From contig JAKJHU010000014.1 of assembly GCA_022316685.1 (NCBI GenBank), positions 7,229,001 to 7,293,000 on the forward strand: a stretch of 64,000 nucleotides of DNA, written 5' to 3'. The stretch comes from Progne subis subis. Lineage: Eukaryota; Chordata; Aves; Passeriformes; Hirundinidae. A program made the translations under genes and the position numbers. How positions within the stretch are numbered: the first letter of the stretch is position 1; each line of letters starts with the position of its first letter. The notes beneath the pieces were generated by a model, which did not search any database, had not been told where the DNA came from, and saw nothing but the letters and a program-made list of their open reading frames with translations. This document shows, in pieces, positions 45,049-56,366 of the stretch.

Positions 45049-45135
45049 TCAAAACCTATTAAAAATGGGTTTCACATCTTTGAGATTCGATAATAACTTC
45101 CAAAGATGTGAAATCCCTTTTTAATAGGCTTTGGA
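45049..45135. repeat. Long imperfect hairpin (inverted repeat)
   Basis: The left arm (45049-45081) includes 'cctattaaaaatgggtttc' followed by acatcttt. The right arm (45102-45135) starts 'aaagatgtgaaatccctttt' and continues taataggctttgga. Reverse-complemented, the arms match except for three substitutions and one unpaired base over about 33 positions. The loop is 20 bases (45082-45101). Length and loop suit a microRNA-like foldback or a very short inverted-repeat element. I do not recognise it as a known microRNA. Confidence 0.85.
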
Positions 45136-47424
45136 TATTAACAGTAACATTTCCCTATAGGAAGATTAGAGCTGAATTTACAGATCTCCAACAATTTCAG
45201 GGCCAGTCAAGCAGGCAGAACTCTCCTCACCCTGATCTGCACCAGGGATAAAGATGCTGAACTCTCTAAATTTGTCTTTCATTGATAAATATTAATTCCT
45301 GTCAAAGATCACTTCCATAAATAGAGGGATATCCACTCTTTGCAGCTGAACCATGATCTCCAGGGAGAAGCAAATGGAGCTACGTAGGTTAAGGGGACAA
45401 AAAACCCAAAATTTTAAGTTTAGCAGGTGGTGCTACAGTATCTCAGACATCCTCCCATGATGTTCACAAAGCACACTGAACAAAAACTTGCTGTTATTTA
45501 AAATATTGAGCATTTTAAACACAACCCTGGCAAGGAGCACAAGCTCATCCACCAGTGTTTAGTGAAAATAAAATCCAGGGTTTATTGGAGAATCCTTGGT
45601 TTGTATGTATGGAAAAAACTGCAGTAATGAGCTCGAAAATCGTAGCACTTAGGGTTACAAAGTTAAATTTAATTAACATTAATTTTTTCACATTATTATT
45701 ACTCCAACAGGAATTCTTTGGAATTCTCATCCACACAGAGGGTAGGGGTGTGAACACAGTCTCTGCTGATCTTCCCACAGGTTGCTGCCCCAGCTGAGCT
45801 CCTGTGCCTCCTGTGCTCAGGAAATTCCCCCTGTGCACTGCATTCCCAGCCCCTCAGCTGCTCCCCTGCCTCCCAACACAAAGCTCCCATCAGCAGGAAT
45901 AAGGAACGAGGCATTAAAAAAACCCCACACCTTCTGCTGATCCATTTGCACAGGATAAAAATGCCGCTCATTTTGCCAGCATCATTTTTTTTTTTCCCCG
46001 ATCAGACAAGTTAGATCCCATTCCAGCTGGCAGAAGAAGGCCTCACCTCTTCATGATTCCTAAAATAAAGCCCAGTGTGAGCAGCTGACAGCGTGAATTT
46101 CAGAGCGACAGCAAACACTGGCGCCACTTAAACCTCACTATTCTTGAAAATCACCCGTTTGTTTGGTGGAAGCAAATGCAAGCAGATTTGCCAGCTGTGC
46201 AATTCCACCAGGTTTTCGTGTCCATTGGGGATTTTTTTTTTGTTAAGCTGTTTTAGTCATGAAGCCCAGGCTTGAGCTGTTATGGAGCTTGCCCAGGTCA
46301 AAGAGAATTTTTGCAACAACTTCAATAGGCAGTGGATTAGGCTCCGAATGAACTGACCTGATTAACAGCAGTGCTGCACTTGAACCCGATCTTGAGCTGG
46401 TGTTGGCACTTCAGCGGGCACTTCTTCAGCGAGAAGAGCAGCTGCTGAAGAGGGCAAAAATCAAAGAGCTATTTCCTCCACAATACAACTCATCAGAGGA
46501 AAAAAAACCAACCCTGGAAGAGATCAGCCTTCCGTGAATTCATTCAGCCTTCACGGCAACAGGCACAGAAGAGGTCATTGAGAATTTGGGCTCTGTATCC
46601 ACACACCTATGAACATTTGTTGCCCTAAAACTCCTACAGTTTTATGGAAAATATGGATATTGGCATCTCTGATGGGGAGGACTCTGGATTTTAAATGCAA
46701 TTTCATTAATAGGCAAGCAACCTGACTTAGATTTGGCAAATGATTTAAGTCGCCAAAGTCCTTTTTATTTCTTTTTTTTTAACAATCAGTGTTGCAGCCA
46801 GCATCTGAGGAGCTGCTCATCCCACCACACTGTCAGGTTCCAATCTGGCAGAGGTCTATAAAAGGCCCTGTGTGCAGGATGAGTAATTTCCCTGCCTCAC
46901 AAGGGTGGCTCAGACAATATTGCCGAGCAGATGCACGGATCTGGGGCCTCCAAATGCACATGTCCCTCTGACAGCTCAGACGCCCTGAGCCTGTTCACAG
47001 CCTGAATGGTTTCAGTCTGGCCTTCACACATGCAGGGGAAGCTTTGCCAAAATCACTGGAATTTGTGAGGAAAACGCACACCTGGGGGATCCAGCTGGGT
47101 GAGGGGTGTGAGGGACCCACCTGGAATGCCGAGTGAGCCCATCATCTCCTGTTCTGCTGCTCTGTCACACCCCTTCCCTGACTAGAATCACCAGGATTCG
47201 CTAAAAATCCCCCAAGATAACCAATATTCTCCCACCATCTTCCTGCTGGGGCCGCATCAGGGATGGGTTTTCACTGGGAGGAGCAGAGCTGTGCCTGGGT
47301 GCTGCCTTATTTTCACCAATCTCTTTGCTACCCTTGGAAATCATGCTCAGCCTCTCCTGCTCATTTCCATTTCACCCTTCCCTCATGATAAACATCTCCA
47401 GGATGGTCCACACCAGTGTGAGTC
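45136..47424. other. Noncoding interval
   Basis: No gene or mobile element is recognised. The stretch at about 46240-46430 is complex and repeat-free and could be a conserved block. A C-richer part lies at 45770-45900. Confidence 0.42.
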
Positions 47425-47680
47425 CTGGACCCTAATGGCCTTAAGGTGAAGGAGGGAAGGTTTAGATTCAATTCTGGGAAGGAATTCTTCTGGAACAGTT
47501 TCCCAGAGCAGCTGTGGCTGCCCCCGGATCCCTGGAAGTGTCCCAGGCCAGGCTGGACAGGGCTGGAGCAGCTTGGGGCAGTGGGAAGTGTCCCTGACCA
47601 TGGCAGGGGTGGCACTGGATGGGCTCCCAACCCAAACTGCTCTGTGGTCCCAAATGTGCCCTGAAAACCTCCCAATTCCA
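47425..47680 (+). mobile_element. CR1 LINE 3' region
   Basis: 'ggaggtttagatt'-like start, 'ctggaacagtttcccagagc', 'agctgtggctgcccccggat', 'ctggaagtgtcccaggccag', 'ggcagtgggaagtgtccctg' and 'accatggcaggggtggcact', ending in the 'caacccaaactg' part. Long and in order. Confidence 0.95.
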
Positions 47681-48699
47681 TCTGTGACAGAGAAAATAAA
47701 ACTATATAATCAATATTATTTGGGAGAGTATCCTTTTTACTTGAACTATTCAAACCTACTTTTTCACAAAGAGCTGTTGCAGCAAACACCTTCCATAAAA
47801 AACCTTCTACCTCCTGAGTTCATGTAATACCACCTAAATAAAACATGACACCAACATTTAAATAACCCATGCTAATAACTGTTTCTAAAGAAACACCTTT
47901 CTGCATTATTATTTCATCTGGTTCATCATTTGTAGTTATGAGACATAATTCTGGAATTGTGGAAGTTACTCTCATTTTTTTCTGAAACATATAAAGTTCA
48001 AGTTATTTGCAAAAGTAACCAAATAGAAATAATGACTGATTAAACAAGTCTGGGAGGGAAGCAAACAGCACAAAATAGATCTCTCTCCATGCCTGTGGAT
48101 TCAAATTTTGACTTCATTTGCTTCACTGAGAGGTCCTCTCGTAATAAACAGCAAACAGCCAAGTTCACTTGGAAGGAGAATTTCAATATATGTGTTTGCT
48201 GAAGAGTGTAATCACATCAGAGGCTGAACTACATGAGAGGGAATACTTCTTTGGGTCACAGATCATTCTGCAGCTGTGTTACTCCACATAAATTCAGTTT
48301 ATGAAAGACCTCCCGTGGGGCTGAAGCAGGCAGACTTAAGAGGACTCCGAAGACACAGAGAGCCCGTAACCCTGAGGGCATTTGATACAAAACCTGCAGA
48401 GATAGAGCAAGTTCTGATAAGCTCAGGAAATCCTTCATGGCCAGCAGAACCCTTATCTTTCTACTTCTGATTGTGAATGGTTACAGTAACCACAGAAACT
48501 GTGTTGGACTTGTTAAAAGTATCAGGAAAAACCTCAGAGCAACCATCTCAAGTTTTGCCTTATCCATTAGAGAGTTAATTCCTCCAGTCCACAACAAAAG
48601 AGTTTGCAAGGAGATATAACTGAGCTAAAGAAAACGCCTCCAATCTAGAGGGTACAGTGAAGCCCCTGAGTACACAATTAAAATTTCAAAGCATCACAT
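47681..48699. other. Noncoding interval
   Basis: AT-rich DNA without recognised gene or repeat. Confidence 0.45.
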
Positions 48700-48838
48700 A
48701 TCTTCCCCATCCCTGGAAGTGCCTTGGACGGGGCTTGGAGCAGCCTGGGGTTGTGGAAGGCGTCCCTGCCCATGGCAGGAGGTGGAATGGGATCACTTCA
48801 AGGTCCTTTCCGACCCAAACAATTCAGTCATTCTCTGA
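48700..48838 (+). mobile_element. CR1 LINE 3' end
   Basis: 'ccatccctggaagtgccttg', 'gacggggcttggagcagcct', 'gtccctgcccatggcaggag' and 'aggtcctttccgacccaaac' lead to aattcagtcattctctgat, the remains of the terminal repeat. Confidence 0.95.
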
Positions 48839-48929
48839 TCTTCCTGCTGTAAGAATCTGCAGCATTTAAACCCCAGTTTTCACCTCCTCTTTTAATGTTG
48901 ATGTTTCCTCACCCTGGAACAGAAGGGTT

Positions 48930-49160
48930 AACCCCGGAGCACAGGCCGTGGATTTGGAAGGGAGTGCTGTGTTCTGCAGGGAGGCCAGAGGAAGCACATA
49001 GTTCATTAAATAATGTGAGCAGCAATGAGGGTTTACACAAATCAAACAGGGGGTTAGGTAATTGTGATGTTGCTTTGTGCTGAACCACCTGTCAGGAAGC
49101 ACTTCCAGCCGAAGACTCAATCTGCTGCAGAGCCTCCAGATGATTTCTAATTAGTGTAAA
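48930..49160. other. Candidate conserved noncoding block
   Basis: Repeat-free sequence with 'tagttcattaaataatgtga', 'ggttaggtaattgtgatgtt' and 'gatgatttctaattagtgta'. Composition only. Confidence 0.25.
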
Positions 49161-49997
49161 CTTCAGCTGCACCACGGAACCAACGGATTGGAAAGGGATC
49201 TGGGTTTTTTCTCTGTCGATTCTTTCGCTCTCCTCCTCCTCCCAGCATTGTGAAAATGGCTTTTTGTTTTGCGAGAGGCTTTGAAGAAAGCTCCTTTATC
49301 AGGAGCGCTACGGGATGCCTAGCACACTCCTCTGAGGGAAATGTCAGCTCTTCACAGAAATGGGGAAAGCAAAGCCCAGCTCTGAAAAAAAAAAAAAAAT
49401 GAAGAGTCCTAAAAAGACTCCAGTTTGTCACCAAATCCAGAAAAGGTTAAGGCAGTCCACACCTCTGCGGGCCAATAAACACCACTCATGGATTTGGGGG
49501 GTTTTGTTTAAAAATCAAACGTATTTTTAATGATTACCAGAGGTAGTGAGGGATGCTCTAAGAACAGAACAGCACAAAATCCTAATTCCCATTTCCCCTA
49601 AAAAAACCCAGCTGTTCCAAGGCGCAAAACTGAGTCACTCGGGGTGGCCCTGATGAACGATGACCCCAATAACTCATTCCACAGCAGCAGCATCCCCACA
49701 GCTCCTCATGAGCCAACTGACCAACAAAACCTGCACTATATTCTCTGAATTTTCTATTCCTTTACTGTTTTGTGAAGCAATTACAGGTGTCTGGGGCACC
49801 CTGACATATTGAAAATGAATAAATTGCTCCCCCAAATCAATTCAACCCCTTATTCAATAGCAACAAAAAACCAAGAGGGCAAAAAGGGTTGAGCAGATGG
49901 AATAAGAAGGTCCAACAAATCCCAGAAATTTACTTTTGCCTATGACTCTGAAGGCCATAGAAGGCACATTCCAATGAGGAGCAATTTCCAGCTGGGA
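49161..49997. other. Noncoding interval
   Basis: Holds an A run at 49386-49399 and nothing else that I recognise. Confidence 0.45.
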
Positions 49998-50182
49998 AGC
50001 CTCAGGTCTTACAGGCAGCCCAGGGAAGTTGTGGAATCACCAACCCTGGAAGTGTTCAAAAAGTGAGGGGATGTGGCACTTGAGGACACAGCTGGATGGA
50101 GACCCTGCTGGTGCTGGGCTGATGGTTGGACTTGGTGACCTCAGATCTTTTCCAGCCTTCACAATTCCACGAATCCGTGGAG
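49998..50182 (+). mobile_element. CR1 LINE 3' end
   Basis: 'agcccagggaagttgtggaa', 'tcaccaaccctggaagtgtt', 'gatgtggcacttgaggacac', 'gatggttggacttggtgacc' and tcttttccagccttcacaattcc. It is the subfamily with the 'gatgtggcact' block. Confidence 0.95.
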
Positions 50183-51035
50183 ATTCAAGACTTTTTTTCA
50201 ATTTAGAAAAACATACAGAGACAATATTCCTCGCCTTCAAGCTCAGAGCAGAGGTTTAGAACACTGGATAGAGCTTTTTTTTTTTAGTAGCTGGGAATAC
50301 CCCTAGAAATACAACCAAAGCTGTTTGGATAGAACAGAATCCTCGCTGCCCATTCATCCATGCCTGAAGCCAACTGTGTGCTGGGCTGCTGAAGCATCCC
50401 TAACACTTCTGCTGCACTGCTTTCTTCCTTATTAAAAAATAAAATAATAAAAAAAGGATTAAAAACCAGGCTCAGGAACAGCTGCTCTAATGACATTTCT
50501 GGCCACAACAAAGATGGAAAACAGCGTAAGTCTCAAAGGCTCAGTATGTCAAGTGTACTTCTCTGCCATTGTTAAAGAAGGTTAGCACGAGTTTCAGCGT
50601 TTGGGTTTATTCAGTGGGGTAAGGAAACTCATTTTACTCACAGTTACCCACGCCAGCAGGAAATCACTCGACAGAACGACAATCAGATGCTGTCTGACGC
50701 TGGTTATTCAAGTAATACTCTTTTCAATTATGAAAATCCCAAATTCCTTAAATCCATGCGATCTGCCTCACCCAGGAGCACACAGAGCCCTGAGCAGCAG
50801 CAGGTACCAAACTGGGGCACCCCCAAAAGCTCCCGTCCCTCCCTGGGAGGAAACCAGGACGTGTGTACGTGCTCCCAGCCCCCCTGGAATGATTGCTGCC
50901 GTTCACTAACTCGAGCTGCACACAGAGGATCCTTCATTCAATGAACCTCCAGGCACGGGCACAGCACTTGGGATTCACCTTGCCATTCATTTCTCCCTGC
51001 TCGGCCACCTACAATTTCGTGCTCCACACCTGCTC
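50183..51035. other. Noncoding interval
   Basis: Holds a T run near 50275 and an A-rich stretch near 50435-50460. Nothing else is recognised. Confidence 0.45.
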
Positions 51036-54000
51036 AGAGCAGTGAGGGGAGTGATGAATTGCAGCAGCTCTCACTGTGGCTATTTTGGCATTCTCCTGAC
51101 AACCTACAACAGGGGCTTCCTAATTAAAGCTCGGCAGAGTGAAGCTTCTCTGGTAATAATAGATGTTGTGTGCTCTGCTGACTGGGGAAATTTGCTCCAA
51201 GTGAAGTTCGAAGCTGCCTTTCCCAGAAAACAGACTGGGAAATCGTTTTAATAGCTCAGCGTGGAAGTTCCCACATCCCCAGACACCTCACCGGGAGGAT
51301 CTGACTGGATTTTGAATTGGGCTCTCTCCCATCCAGCAGGAAACAAAAAGGGAACACCTGTGCTGAACAGAAAACGCAACAGCAGCGGGCCGGGGCTCAT
51401 CTCTGGTTCCTTAGGCATGAGTGTTGTAATCAGGAGCCAAATGGAAAACAAAATGGAAAGCCCCAGCTTCTGGGTGTGCAAAAGCTGTCCCAGAGATCGG
51501 CTGGGCCACCCTGCTGCAGGAATCCTGGCAGGCTCCTTCTTCCCCCACATTCCAGCAGCTCTCCTCAGCCAGGGGGCTGATTCATTCCAAAAGACTGGGG
51601 CAGGAAAGGGAAGTTCAGTACAGAAATAAACACCACAGAGTAAGCACAGAACACCCCTTTCAACAGATTACTTATAGTTCAAGAAATTAGGAACTAAATG
51701 CAAGCCCAACCCTCACCCTCTTTTCCACCCCCCCCCAACAGGTTGGAAACGAATTAGAAAATCTGCGATATTTTCCTTTTTCCCAAGCCAGGTGCTGATC
51801 TGATGCAGTCAACTTCGACTCGTAAAATGCCTCTACATCATGCCACAAAAAACCAGCTTCACACAATTTGTAATTAAAAAAACCCCCTCCTTTTTGATTA
51901 TTTTCAGGCTGCTGACTGATAGCATCCATATAACTCTTGCTTTGTGACAAAACAATTCTGAATTTGCCACAAGTCCTTCATTAAAAAAAAAAACAAAAAA
52001 CAGGATTAAAACCACACAGAATGATGCACGGCAGATCCAAATTTAAGATGTCCTAATGAGTTACAGCTACTGGAATTAGTTCAAGGAGGTCTGGAGCTCC
52101 TGGAACAAACCAGTTGTGCTCAGTCTTTATCTCCCCTTTCACTCCCAATGAGGTATCATAGTCCAAATATGTCAGAGTGGGAGTAAAACCACAAATATTA
52201 GAAAAGGAGAATAGTAGAAATAAAGATGACAGTTGCTGATCTCTTCAAGAAAGCTTTTAAATGGGCTCTTACAGGAAATTATTCCACCTACCACACAAAG
52301 CAGCACAAGCCTGACTGTAAGAGGCAGCTGACGCTGAATTTTAATCATTTTCAACCTAGGTAATTATTACAGAAAATGACTTACAAGCTTCATCAATTAA
52401 TCAACCCAAACAGCAGCTTGCCATTTTCAGCTGTTCCCAGGCAATACTCCTGTTTTATCTGGGGATGCCAGAACAGGCAGGAACACAAGCAGCTGACACC
52501 CAGCACAGAGCTTTGGGGGTGATGGCACCACCCTGCCCCATTGGCAGTTCTGGTTTGGGGGTGCCAGAACAGCTCTGGGATGTTTTGTGCACATCCCAGC
52601 TCCCCCAGGCAGCTCCATGAATCCCATCCTTAAATGATGCTGGCATTTTGGTGCCAGGGTGGTGCCACAAACCCACCTGGAACAGCTCTCAGCTCCCCCG
52701 CCCCTGCACACAGGGCAGCTCCTAGATGTAAATCAGGTTTCCCCACTGCAGGAGCCAACTTTTTCCCTCAGTCACAGATCAGGGAAACTCTAGAATCCCT
52801 GGAAATTGTTTCACAGGTTCCCCATCACATAGTCAGCAAGAGGAGGAAGGAGCCAAACCACAGCTTGGCGACAACAGCTGGAAATTGGGCTGCATTCAAG
52901 AACTTGTACCAGCACCAGTTCAGTTAAGGATGAAGCAGAAGCAGAGCCCAGCTCCTCGCCTGGCACAAACCCTTCCCAAACCACTGGATTCAAACCCTGC
53001 ACTTCCACACCTCCTTTTTTGGGGGGCTGGGAGGATTTAGACTCTAATTTTGCCAGCAGCAGCCCAAAAGCAAGGAAGATTTCTGCCTCATGAGGAAGGT
53101 TTCTGCCTTGCAGAAGACAATAACCAGGAGTGACAGGGTTCTTTCCCCACAACATTTCAGCCGCCAAATTACACAGGAAAAACTGCTACGATATCCCAAG
53201 GTAAGAGAATGGTATTTAAAATTACTCAACAGGTTGTACCACCAACTCTCTGCTGAGGGAGAGACTTCCCAGCATGAAGATTAAAACCTCCTCTGGTTCT
53301 GGTCAATTTAATGTCTTTATCCTTTGTATTCTCCTTTCTCAGTGTCTAGGAAAAATAATAACCTCTGCAGCAGACCCTGATCTCAAACATCTGCAGGGCT
53401 TCATCTACACACAGAAATCAGCACGAGATAAAGGAAACTTTTGTCAGATTCGCTGCACTTAGGAAAAGCTGGCAGAGATGGAGAAACAAGGGTAAAAGGA
53501 TATTAAAACTTTCACACTCAGAGAGGCACTAGATGATACCAGTACCAAAAGTTACCATCATTTTTCTTCCAGACAACATCTCAAGGACTCATGGAGAGGA
53601 CAGGGAGAAGGAGGAGGCACCCTCATCCACTATCTCAAATCCTCCACTGGGTAAATCAAACACACCCTGGCCCATCCTGCCACAGAAATGCAGCTGGCTA
53701 AGGCTCAAAATACAGACAGCACAAGGAAAAGACGCTTTCCAAAGAGTGATACAGTGATAAGAATGAGCAGAAATCAGAAAGATCCCTGTGGTCCTTTTCC
53801 TTCCTGCTGCCAAATTGCGGATGTGTGACATCCACCAGGAGACAGGGAGAAAAAGGAAGGGCAGGGAAACAGGAAGTGTGAGGATGAGGAGATGCCCTAA
53901 AGTTAGAGAGCAAAACGTCAGCAAATTGTTGCCCAACTGATTAAAAACATAATCAAAAGGGGGGGAAAAAAATAACCAGAACAAGAAACACCAACATTTT

Positions 54001-55991
54001 CTGTAACCACAAGCCAAGCTCCTGCTGTCTCCACAGGAATGAGAAACCAGAGCTTCCCACCACTGACACACAGGGGAGGAGTAATGCACATTTTTTAAAT
54101 CTCAGTCTCAAAGCGTATTTTGTGCCTGAAAATGAGGTTATTCATCAGGCTTTTTCCTTTTTCTCCTCTAAATCTGCATACATTAAATAACAACACATTC
54201 TATTCCACAGCAGGTAGCAATTATCTAGTTAGTGCCTACCCAAACTGAACCTACAACTTTTAAGGCACAGCTGACGTCCATTGTGCTTTTTTGTAACATC
54301 CAGCACACAACAGAACCCTTGGAAAGAAGGATTTGTTTCCAAAGAAGCAACAAAATCTGAGTTCGGGTCAGAGCTGCCATAAAACCAACAAACCATATTT
54401 AATGTCATATTTGGGAAGGAACCGTAAGAAATATCAAAAAACTTGCACACAGATGAGCAAACTCTTGTGATAAAAACCTCTGCACAGATTTTCTTCTCCC
54501 CAGCCAGGAAGCCAAATTTTTATTCAGCTCTTATTTTGGTTGAACTAAAATTTGATCTTGAATTGGTTAAGTAAAGAAATACTGAAATCACATCACCAAT
54601 GTGGTATAAATCTGAGTCCCCACTCACACTATCAACAGGTTTCTCTCTAGAAATTTAAGAGGAATTTAGCAACAAGACTGATTTTTTTCTCTCCTAACTA
54701 AATTCTCACCCTACTGGGGATAAGCAAAAGAAATAAGAGTATAAAAAAACACGCATAAAATATTATTGGAGGAAAAAAAGGTATATATTGAGCTACTGAA
54801 AATAACTACCACCAACACAAGTTCTTTTTTCCTAGGACATGATCCCTCTAATGGTTTGCTTTGCCAAACACCATTTGTCCAGGACATGATTTTTCTGCTA
54901 CATTAATATATTTCAGTATTTTCAATGGTCATAATTTGTAAGCTCTGTACCAACTTGACAGGCTTTTTTTTAATACACCTCTTATAGAAGCATCCTCTCT
55001 GTTTAAAAACACTTGGCAGAACATACAAAACACCCCCAAAATGCTCAGTGCTTACAAAACAACCTCAAAGTCCAACTCTTGTTTTGCCCATTTCGTTAAT
55101 TTGCTCACAATTAAGCCAATTAATTAGGAGCAACTGATTCTCACGCTACATCTGAGATGCTGAGTTCCTCCACAAAGACGACCTCACCCAACATTTGTTA
55201 CCAAAACATTTCTGCAAATGAAACCATCAAATGGCACAATCCGAATGTGGGAATTGTGGTTTGTAAGATTGTTGCTGTAGCACATTTCATCACACGCCAT
55301 GGGGAACAAGAGGTTGTTTTGGTTTTGTTTTTTTTTTAAGTTATCATGGGTGAGAAGATCTGAAAAGCCCTCGATCAACTCTCAAGTGTTTTGGTCTCAT
55401 TTTGGTGAAATCCTCACAACTCCACTTTTGAAACTTTACATTTCCTGCGCCCCATTGGTCTCCAAGCAGTGAATTTTCACTCCAAGACTTCCTTAGCTCT
55501 CTCTTCACCCTCAAACCCAGTTCAGGCTCCAGATAGTGGTCTGCCTTCCAGACTCAGGATTTAATTCAATTAACTCCTTTAGCTGCCTTCCACAGAGCAA
55601 GAGACAGCCCCAGGCATTTTCTGCCGGAATAAAGCAGCAAAGAGCACCAGCGGGTTCCAGCAAACCCAGAGAGTGCTGGGGCACCTTGGAAAGCCCTTCT
55701 GGACTCCGTGGCTGTGTAATTACAGCTCCCTGCTAACGGCAATAAAACAATTTGCACCTCTGGAAACTGCAGGAGACACCTCAGCAGCAGTTTCCCAAAG
55801 CTCGTGTTCCTAAGCCAGTCTTAAATTTGCATTTCTTTCTCTGCCTCTGAACAGCAAGAGGTGAGGCTTCAAGAGATTCATCCAGAATCCCAAGAGCGTT
55901 GCTCCATCCATTCCCGTGCAGCTGTTGCTGCCCAGCTCACACACCTGCCTGCTCTCCTTGGCAGCACCAACAGCATTCACACAGCTTGGGG
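51036..55991. other. Long single-copy noncoding interval
   Basis: No CR1 or LTR is recognised in about 5 kb. A C10 run lies at 51728-51737 and an A run at 51984-52000. The start (about 51040-51250) is repeat-free and enhancer-like in composition. The 166-codon minus-strand frame at 53589-54089 and shorter frames elsewhere resemble no known protein. AT content is high from about 54.1 to 55.4 kb. Confidence 0.45.
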
Positions 55992-56366
55992 GTTTTGGGG
56001 TGTTTAGCCTGGAGAAAAGGAGGTTCCCAGGGAGATCTTCCCACATTTCACAACTCCCTGGGAGGAGGCGGTAGTGAGGCAAGCGCCAGATTCTTCTCCA
56101 AAGTAGCACAGGATAAAAGGAAACAACCCCAAGTTGCACCAGGGGAGGTTTGGATGGGGAATGTGGAAAAATTTCTTCACAGAAAGAGCTGCCAAGGATC
56201 AGGCTGGCCAGGGAAGTGGTGGAATCACCATCCCTGGATCTGTTTGAAAAACATGTGGCTGCAGCACTGGAGGACACAGGTTAGTGGTGATCATGGTGGT
56301 GGGGCTGGTTGAAGGCTGGACTTGATCTTAAAAGTCTCTCCCAACCCAAAGGACTCCATGATTCTC
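55992..56366 (+). mobile_element. CR1 LINE 3' region, longest copy in the window
   Basis: About 375 bases in CR1 order: 'gtttagcctggagaaaagga', 'ggttcccagggagatcttcc', 'aaccccaagttgcaccaggg', gaggtttggatggggaatgtgg, 'aaaaatttcttcacagaaag', 'gggaagtggtggaatcacca', 'tccctggatctgtttgaaaa' and 'ggctggacttgatcttaaaa' gtctc, to 'ggactccatgattctc'. It reaches well upstream of most other fragments. Confidence 0.97.

Noticed and set aside
53589..54089. 166-codon minus-strand frame
   Set aside because: It has no recognisable domain and a competing frame in the same place, and nothing suggests splicing or a promoter.
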